A stretch of 64,000 nucleotides of DNA from Candidatus Caenarcanales bacterium. Its GTDB lineage: Bacteria > Cyanobacteriota > Vampirovibrionia > LMEP-6097. Numbering within the stretch: the first letter of the stretch is position 1; each line of letters opens with the position of its first letter. The position numbers were made by a program, and so were the translations under genes. The notes beneath the pieces were generated by a model. The model was given only the letters and a program-made list of their open reading frames with translations, was not told where the DNA came from and did no database searches. This document shows positions 58,051 to 64,000 of this stretch, one piece after another. Location: contig JABSOS010000002.1 of the NCBI GenBank assembly GCA_013216135.1, positions 62,001-126,000 of the forward strand, written 5' to 3'.

Positions 58051-58758
58051 ATGTCACTAGAAAGTTTATCAAATTTAACAACAGCTCAAGCACCTACTAC
58101 TAAAACTGAAAATAAAGAAGGTGTACAAAATTCAGAAAAGAATCCAGTTGACGCTATATCATCACTAGGTGCTACTTCTACAGGTGACCCTAAAATTGAT
58201 GGCTTAATGAAAATGATATTTCAGTTTTTAGGTGGTTTTCTTGGAGATAATGGAGAAAAAACTGAAAAAGCAAATACAGAAGGATTAAAACCAGATCCAG
58301 AAACATTCATAGATAGAGATGGTAATGTAATACCTCTATCAGAAAGATCGGATGAGCAGCTAAAAGAGAGTGGAGATGAAATTCTCACAAAAGAGCTAGC
58401 TGAACAATTTAAACTCTTAGGTGAAGATCCAGAAAGTAAAGATGTAGATAAAGATTTAATGGCAAAAATCATTGCAGTTCAATCAGATAGAAATGGTTTA
58501 AGTGAAACTGAAGTTAGTGAATCTATAGACAGTCTTTTAGAAGAAGCAAGCATTACTGGAGAAGAAGCTACTGAAATTAAAGCTGAACTAACCCAGGGAA
58601 TTAAAAAGTTTAATGAAGGTGAAGTTGATCAATTTGGTAAAGATGGTGAAACCACAAAAGCAGAAGAAGACAGGACGGTATCAACAAAAGAATTTGATGC
58701 TAAGGAAAGTTTACCAAGTACGACAGCTTGGGAGCAAAAAGAAGCAGTCTTAGTCTAA
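58051..58758 (+). CDS. Hypothetical acidic protein
   Basis: 235-aa ORF preceded by AGGGAG; no domain recognised. Confidence 0.6.
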   Translation: MSLESLSNLTTAQAPTTKTENKEGVQNSEKNPVDAISSLGATSTGDPKIDGLMKMIFQFLGGFLGDNGEKTEKANTEGLKPDPETFIDRDGNVIPLSERSDEQLKESGDEILTKELAEQFKLLGEDPESKDVDKDLMAKIIAVQSDRNGLSETEVSESIDSLLEEASITGEEATEIKAELTQGIKKFNEGEVDQFGKDGETTKAEEDRTVSTKEFDAKESLPSTTAWEQKEAVLV

Positions 58759-58788
58759 ACATAAACAATTTACACTCGCGCACTCCAT

Positions 58789-58816
58789 AAGCCAGCCCAC
58801 CTACCAGGGCTGGCTT
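58789..58816 (+). terminator. Rho-independent terminator
   Basis: AAGCCAGCCC - ACCTACCA - GGGCTGGCTT followed by a downstream T8 tract (TTCCTCATTTTTTTT). Confidence 0.88.
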
Positions 58817-58913
58817 TCCTCATTTTTTTTTCAAAAAATATTAATTTAATAACTAAACCTTAACCAAAATCTGCTTTGATAACTCTAAAGTATAAGAATA
58901 CACATATGTCGAT

Positions 58914-58942
58914 TTGGCATATATGATATTTGGGAATATAAT
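58914..58942 (+). promoter_or_regulatory. Sigma70-type promoter of the 58964-flhA operon
   Basis: TTGGCA (58914-58919) - N17 - TATAAT (58937-58942); AAGGAG ribosome-binding site at 58950-58955, 8 nt before the TTG start 58964. Confidence 0.65.
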
Positions 58943-58963
58943 ATATACTAAGGAGTTAAAGTT

Positions 58964-59386
58964 TTGACTGAAGATAGAGACAAACAGATACCTTGCATAG
59001 TAGGGAAAGGTCTTGTCACTGCTAAAAGAGATATGATTAGAGTTCTAAAAGGCTATGATCACGTTAAGTTTATCGATGAAATCGATGGACAAGTAATGAT
59101 AGAAGACGAAGCTTATGTAGTAGAAGTCTTTGTTTCTGATTCAGAAGGAACTTTAGTGTTTAATAGAAGAATTCATATTAATGTTAATTCATTTGACTAC
59201 TTGAGAATCATAGAAAATCAACCAGGTACTGTAGAACTTGTTGACGGACATCGGGTACTTAAATTATATGCAATAACTGATCCATTCGATAACAAAGACA
59301 TCTTAATGAATGAAGTTATCGAAAATCGTAATAATTACGACGGTTATTACCAAGAAGAAGACATAATATTCGACGATGATTTCTAA
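58964..59386 (+). CDS. Hypothetical protein immediately upstream of flhA (TTG start)
   Basis: 140-aa ORF overlapping the flhA start by 11 nt. Confidence 0.6.
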   Translation: MTEDRDKQIPCIVGKGLVTAKRDMIRVLKGYDHVKFIDEIDGQVMIEDEAYVVEVFVSDSEGTLVFNRRIHINVNSFDYLRIIENQPGTVELVDGHRVLKLYAITDPFDNKDILMNEVIENRNNYDGYYQEEDIIFDDDF

Positions 59387-61499
59387 CGCCATAAATCCGC
59401 AAAACGTAAAACAATTACTTAAATCTTTATTCACTAATCAATCTAATATTCTTGCGATCTTCGTAATTATCGTAATTGGTATCTTAATGGTACCTCTACC
59501 GACTTTTATAATTGACTTAGCTTTCGTTATTAATTTCTCCATGGCTATAGGGATTATGCTCGTTACTTTATACGTTAATGAGCCTCTAGAATTTAGTACT
59601 TTCCCGACTTTACTTTTAATCATAACTTTATCGAGACTAGCTCTTGAAATTAGTGCAACAAGATCTATATTGGTTGACGCTCATGCTGGTAATGTCATTC
59701 ACGCAATCGGAGAATTTGTTGTTGGTGGAAACTTTGTTGTCGGTATTATAATTTTCCTAATTTTATTTGTTGTTAACTTTATCGTCGTAACTCAAGGTGC
59801 AGGTAGAGTATCAGAGGTTGCAGCGAGATTTGCCTTAGATAGTATGCCAGGTAAACAACTTGCTGTTGATGCAGACTTAAACGCAGGTTTAATCGATGAA
59901 GCACAAGCTAAAGAACGAAGAAAATCCATCTCTAAAGAAGCTGACTTTTACTCTACTATGGATGGTGGTTCTAAGTTCGTAAAAGGTGATGCAACGGCAT
60001 CAATCATTATTGCACTTGTAAACATCATTGCTGGCTTTATCATAGGTATGGTTCAGCTCCAGATGTCAGCTGGAGAAGCTGCTTCACTATATACACTACT
60101 AACCATTGGTGAAGGTCTAGCCTCACAAATTCCAGCCTTAATAATTTCTGTTGCTACAGGTATCATCGTTACTCGTTCAAATCCAGAAGTACAATTTGCA
60201 GATGACTTAGGTTCTCAATTATTTAGACGTAAAGAAATCATTGGTATTGCAGCCCTTACTATGTTTGTTTTAGCAATAGGTATCAGAGGTGCTTTTTTAC
60301 CATTCATGATCGTTGCTATAGCTCTAGGATACTGGACTTACACAAAGTTCAAAAATGAAAAAGATGATATGGAAACAGCAGAAGCTAGTGAAGCTGCCTT
60401 AGAAGCAGAAAATGCTGAAGCTAGCCATCATGAAAAATTAAAGCAGAAAGAAAAGGACAATAGTCCTGAAGCAGTTCTTAAGCTTTTAAAAGTTGATCAA
60501 ATAGAATTAGAAATTGGTTATAAATTAGTAGGCCTAATCGATAAAAAACAAAATGGTGACCTGATGTCCAGAATTGGGCAAATCAGAAGGCAGATAATGG
60601 TAGAGATGGGTCTCCCTATGCCTCCAGTTAGAGTACACGATAACTTAGCTGAGCTAGGAGCAGATGACTATCAAGTAAAACTTCGCGGCTCTGTAATCTC
60701 TAAAGGTTCCGTAATGGTAGATTCTTTCCTCGCTGTTAACACAGGCTTAGTTGATCCTATGGCAGATGCGCTTAGAGGAAAGGAAACTGTAGAACCTAGT
60801 TATGGTCTACCAGCAACCTGGGTTAAGGGTGAAGAAAAAGATAGAGCTGAGTCACTTGGTTATACTGTCGCGACTCCATCTTCAGTTATAGCAACACATT
60901 TAACAGAAGTTATAAAAATCTTTGCTGGAGAGATTCTCACAAGACAAAGTCTTGTAGCCATGCTTGAAGAAGTAAAAGAGTTTAATGAGAGTATAGTTGA
61001 AGAAGTTAATTCTAATATAAGTAAAGGTGAACTTCTTGCAATATTAGCAGGACTTTTAGGTGAGCAAGTTTCTATCAGAGACTTTTCTACAGTACTTGAA
61101 CATATCGCAAATAATTCTAAGCTCAATAAAGACAAGGACTTTTTAGTTGAAAGAGTTAGAGAAGGCTTAGGTAGACAACTTGTCTTTCCATACCTAATAG
61201 ACGATATTTTAAATTGTATAACTTTCCACCCAAGCATCGAAGAAGAGATTGTAAAATCCTTACACCTAGATAAGCTTGCCCTAGACCCAGCTAAAGCAAA
61301 AGTAATTCTAGAACAAATAAATTTAGCTTTTGAAGAAGTCTCTGGACAAGGCTTCCCGCCAGTATTGCTTTGCAACGGAAAGATTCGTATGCCACTTAGA
61401 AAACTTTTAGAAAGGCAACTTCCACAAATGGCTATCATCGCCTACAGTGAAATCCCTACTAATATAGAAGCTCAATCTATCATGACCATAGGAGAATAA
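59376..61499 (+). CDS. flhA: Flagellar biosynthesis protein FlhA
   Basis: VPLPTFIIDLAFVINFSMAIGIMLVTLYVNEPLEFSTFPTLLLIITLSRLALEISATR; RVSEVAARFALDSMPGKQLAVDADLNAGLI; SVIATHLTEVIK. Confidence 0.95.
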   Translation: MISNAINPQNVKQLLKSLFTNQSNILAIFVIIVIGILMVPLPTFIIDLAFVINFSMAIGIMLVTLYVNEPLEFSTFPTLLLIITLSRLALEISATRSILVDAHAGNVIHAIGEFVVGGNFVVGIIIFLILFVVNFIVVTQGAGRVSEVAARFALDSMPGKQLAVDADLNAGLIDEAQAKERRKSISKEADFYSTMDGGSKFVKGDATASIIIALVNIIAGFIIGMVQLQMSAGEAASLYTLLTIGEGLASQIPALIISVATGIIVTRSNPEVQFADDLGSQLFRRKEIIGIAALTMFVLAIGIRGAFLPFMIVAIALGYWTYTKFKNEKDDMETAEASEAALEAENAEASHHEKLKQKEKDNSPEAVLKLLKVDQIELEIGYKLVGLIDKKQNGDLMSRIGQIRRQIMVEMGLPMPPVRVHDNLAELGADDYQVKLRGSVISKGSVMVDSFLAVNTGLVDPMADALRGKETVEPSYGLPATWVKGEEKDRAESLGYTVATPSSVIATHLTEVIKIFAGEILTRQSLVAMLEEVKEFNESIVEEVNSNISKGELLAILAGLLGEQVSIRDFSTVLEHIANNSKLNKDKDFLVERVREGLGRQLVFPYLIDDILNCITFHPSIEEEIVKSLHLDKLALDPAKAKVILEQINLAFEEVSGQGFPPVLLCNGKIRMPLRKLLERQLPQMAIIAYSEIPTNIEAQSIMTIGE

Positions 61500-61500
61500 A

Positions 61501-61971
61501 ATGAAGAGAAAAACATTAATTCTAAGTCTAATAACATTAGTAATTTCACTAAGTGCTTGCTCAAATGAATTTGAGTCAGAAGCAAATAGCTGGGTTTATG
61601 TCACAACAACCCGCGAAGGAGTAAAAGCATTTATCGACTCTAATCGCTTAGAGTGCTTAGATAACATGTGTAAAGCCTGGACAAAACTTGAATTCCCTGA
61701 GGTTAAAAAAATGTCTGAAGATAAATTCCATGACAGCGATAACCCTCATATTAACTTAGCTTCAAAAAGAATCGATTCGATGAGATACTATTACTGTTTC
61801 ACGAATAGATCGATGATGACTTCTTACCAGATGTATGACGATAAAGGTAAACTAATTAATACCAAATGGATCAACCAACCTGAAATGGAACTAGTAAAGA
61901 AAAACACTTTAGAGTATGACTTATTTCAGCATGCCTGCAAACCTCTTTTAGAAGATGAAGAAGATGAGTAA
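61501..61971 (+). CDS. Small hypothetical lipoprotein
   Basis: Lipobox-like SLSAC at the end of an N-terminal hydrophobic signal; directly follows flhA. Confidence 0.6.
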   Translation: MKRKTLILSLITLVISLSACSNEFESEANSWVYVTTTREGVKAFIDSNRLECLDNMCKAWTKLEFPEVKKMSEDKFHDSDNPHINLASKRIDSMRYYYCFTNRSMMTSYQMYDDKGKLINTKWINQPEMELVKKNTLEYDLFQHACKPLLEDEEDE

Positions 61972-62207
61972 GCCCCCTTACTTAAGAAAGCCCATACAAA
62001 AGCTTAAGCAGAATAAAAAATTCATATTGTGTTATAAATGACAGATTTCTGTGTATAAAGTACATGAACAGAAAAAGAAAGGGGAAGCTTATGAACAGGA
62101 TTTTTTATATATCTCGGACAGAATAAAATTATTTAACTAGTTTTGTGTATTGAATTTAGAAGAGTATAATTAGTTATTAAATTTTAGAAAGACATTAGGG
62201 GGGAGCA

Positions 62208-64000
62208 ATGTCTAGTTTTGAGATTACAGCAGGTTTAAAGAATGCTAATAGTTTAGAAAGTGTTTCTGGTGCAAAGCAGAAGCCATTAAGCCTTAAATCA
62301 CTAAATCAAAAAAATGGTTTTAAGTTACAGGGAGTAGATTTTTCTGAAAAGTTTACAGATAGTCCTGAAAAATTAGCTAAAGCCTTAAAAACTATTGACT
62401 CGATAGGTGTGAAGTTAAATGAGATTAACTCATTTATAGAAGATGCTAAGTATGGCAATTATACTAATAATCAAAAATTAGAAAAAGAAGAAGAGTTTTT
62501 AAAAGTTATAAAAGACGTTAAAGAATTAAAGAATACCGATGAATTTAAAAGTATTCAAAATCAACTTCGTAAAAGTGGAATTAACCTAAACATAGGTTCT
62601 CAAAAAGTTGATAATTTCCTAAACCACTTTTTCGATACTGGTTTAGATGAATCTCAACCAGACTTAACTGGTATCTATGATCAGGTAAGCTCACTAAATA
62701 GACTTAATGCAAATAATTTTACAGTTGTAGGGGAATACTTAGTTACTGAATTAAGCTCAGTAGACGAAAGCTCTGCAGGAGTACTTGAAGGAATAGCTCT
62801 TCTGAGTAATGAAAATTCAAATGTTGAAAATTCAATGAACTTAGATTCAGTCTCAGAAAGCTTTAAAGCTTTCCCTGCTAGATCATACTCTAGTGATAAT
62901 AATCAAGTACTAGTAGCTCTTGATGGTATACAGACAAGTGAAACTGTTGAACCAAACTTAAAAGCTGCTTATTTATTTGATGCAGAAACTCACAATCAAG
63001 TATCTTCTTTCAGCCACCCAGACTTTGAAGTAAACATGACATTTAAAGGTGGGGAAATTAAAGACGACAATGTATATATTCATAGTGAAGGAGCTGAATA
63101 TCTCTTTAAAACAGATGGCGAATTTGTTAATAAATTCAAAACTGAAAATAGTCAAAAATTAAATGAGTCGCGCATAGTTAATGGTGACTTATATGCAATT
63201 GGACCTGCATCAGAAAAAAAAGATGGCAGAATTGTAGGTGCTCTCTATAAATTTGATATTGAGTCAGGTAAACAAACCGCAGAAATACCAAGCCCAGGAT
63301 CAAGTGGCAATGGTACTTTTGGTGTCAACATGGAAAGCTTAGGTGATAAATTATTTATTACTGAAAGTGACATTATCAAAAAAGATGGTGGACACATCAC
63401 AAAAGGAAGAGTTCACGTCTATGACTCTTCTACAGGTAGCTTTGAAGGTGAGATCAATCCTAAAAATGATATAAAAGGTGCAGGCTTATTTGGAGAGTCA
63501 ATGGCTGTAAGTGACACTTTTGTTGCAGTTACAGCAAAAAGTAGCTCAGCAACAGGTACAGAAAACACTAGCATTCATGTATTTGATTCGAGGCTTGGAA
63601 CCCAAATACATAAAATTACACCTCAGTACTATGGTACAGAACTTTCAGGTAATATCGAAATCAGTGATGATAAGTTACTAATTTCATCTCAAGATAAAGC
63701 TGGAAGATCAAATATCTATGAATTCGACTTAAGTACTAGAGAGAAAAATTTAGATAAATTCATGAGTATGATTGGCGATGATGCAAGAGTCATAGATGCC
63801 ATTAAAACAAATATTGTTGCAAATAGACTTTCAGACATGAATGGTACAACTACTTATGAAGGAAGAGAAGGTAAAGAAAGCACTTATACTGGAAGAGAAA
63901 GATTATCTACAGGAAAAGCTGAAAGTCTTTATAATGGACGAGCAGGTAAGGAAAGTACTTACTCTGGTAGAGTCGGTAAAGAAAGCACCTTTAATGGTAG
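62208..64000 (+). CDS. Large protein with beta-propeller-like repeats and C-terminal short tandem repeats, runs off the window end
   Basis: Not in ORF track because it is open at the edge. ATG 62208 reads MSSFEITAGLKNANSLESVSGAKQKPLSLKSLNQ... to ...TYEGREGKESTYTGRERLSTGKAESLYNGRAGKESTYSGRVGKESTFNGR with no stop. Confidence 0.75.
   Translation, partial: MSSFEITAGLKNANSLESVSGAKQKPLSLKSLNQKNGFKLQGVDFSEKFTDSPEKLAKALKTIDSIGVKLNEINSFIEDAKYGNYTNNQKLEKEEEFLKVIKDVKELKNTDEFKSIQNQLRKSGINLNIGSQKVDNFLNHFFDTGLDESQPDLTGIYDQVSSLNRLNANNFTVVGEYLVTELSSVDESSAGVLEGIALLSNENSNVENSMNLDSVSESFKAFPARSYSSDNNQVLVALDGIQTSETVEPNLKAAYLFDAETHNQVSSFSHPDFEVNMTFKGGEIKDDNVYIHSEGAEYLFKTDGEFVNKFKTENSQKLNESRIVNGDLYAIGPASEKKDGRIVGALYKFDIESGKQTAEIPSPGSSGNGTFGVNMESLGDKLFITESDIIKKDGGHITKGRVHVYDSSTGSFEGEINPKNDIKGAGLFGESMAVSDTFVAVTAKSSSATGTENTSIHVFDSRLGTQIHKITPQYYGTELSGNIEISDDKLLISSQDKAGRSNIYEFDLSTREKNLDKFMSMIGDDARVIDAIKTNIVANRLSDMNGTTTYEGREGKESTYTGRERLSTGKAESLYNGRAGKESTYSGRVGKESTFNG

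Noticed and set aside
60860-61438. 192-aa ORF on the - strand inside flhA
   Set aside because: Antisense to a strongly conserved flhA coding region; Ser/Leu-rich composition is typical of a shadow ORF.
59376-61499. Injectisome SctV instead of flagellar FlhA
   Set aside because: Sequence reads as FlhA, a flagellin gene is in the same window, and no other injectisome-specific genes are visible.

Overview
This is a 64 kb, AT-rich, gene-dense bacterial chromosomal window from a flagellated organism (flagellin and FlhA are both present). No complete transposon, prophage, CRISPR array or rRNA operon is visible. Most intact genes are recognisable housekeeping or accessory functions: a glucosylglycerol-type compatible-solute pair (GT20 synthase + HAD phosphatase), glpK/glpD, ppk1/ppx, queF-queC-queE plus tgt, recQ, two cryptochrome/photolyase-family proteins, ABC-F, Fic, bestrophin, a Prx-Grx hybrid, a KAP P-loop NTPase and one tRNA-Arg(ACG). 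A large share of the rest is hypothetical. The gene mix is compatible with a non-photosynthetic cyanobacterial relative (Melainabacteria/Vampirovibrionia type), but this is a low-confidence inference without searches. Main observations: (i) at least four interrupted genes, including a Na+/solute symporter with an in-frame UGA where relatives carry Trp; (ii) a class of long-stem, multi-hairpin inverted repeats placed directly after stop codons (arms of 19, 23 and 19 bp, all with different sequences); (iii) a composite operator-like array (CAAGTCGATTT-N9-ATTTCGA twice, plus a TCGATTCAATCGA palindrome) around a TATAAT upstream of fic; (iv) a duplicated tRNA-Arg 3' end (19/19 nt) beside a KAP NTPase gene, resembling an att remnant; (v) an adjacent pair of diverged PurD-like and HemA-like proteins; (vi) a perfect palindrome abutting the flagellin start codon; (vii) a propeller-like protein entering a 10-residue tandem repeat at the window edge. 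All family calls come from reading motifs by eye; no database search was run.
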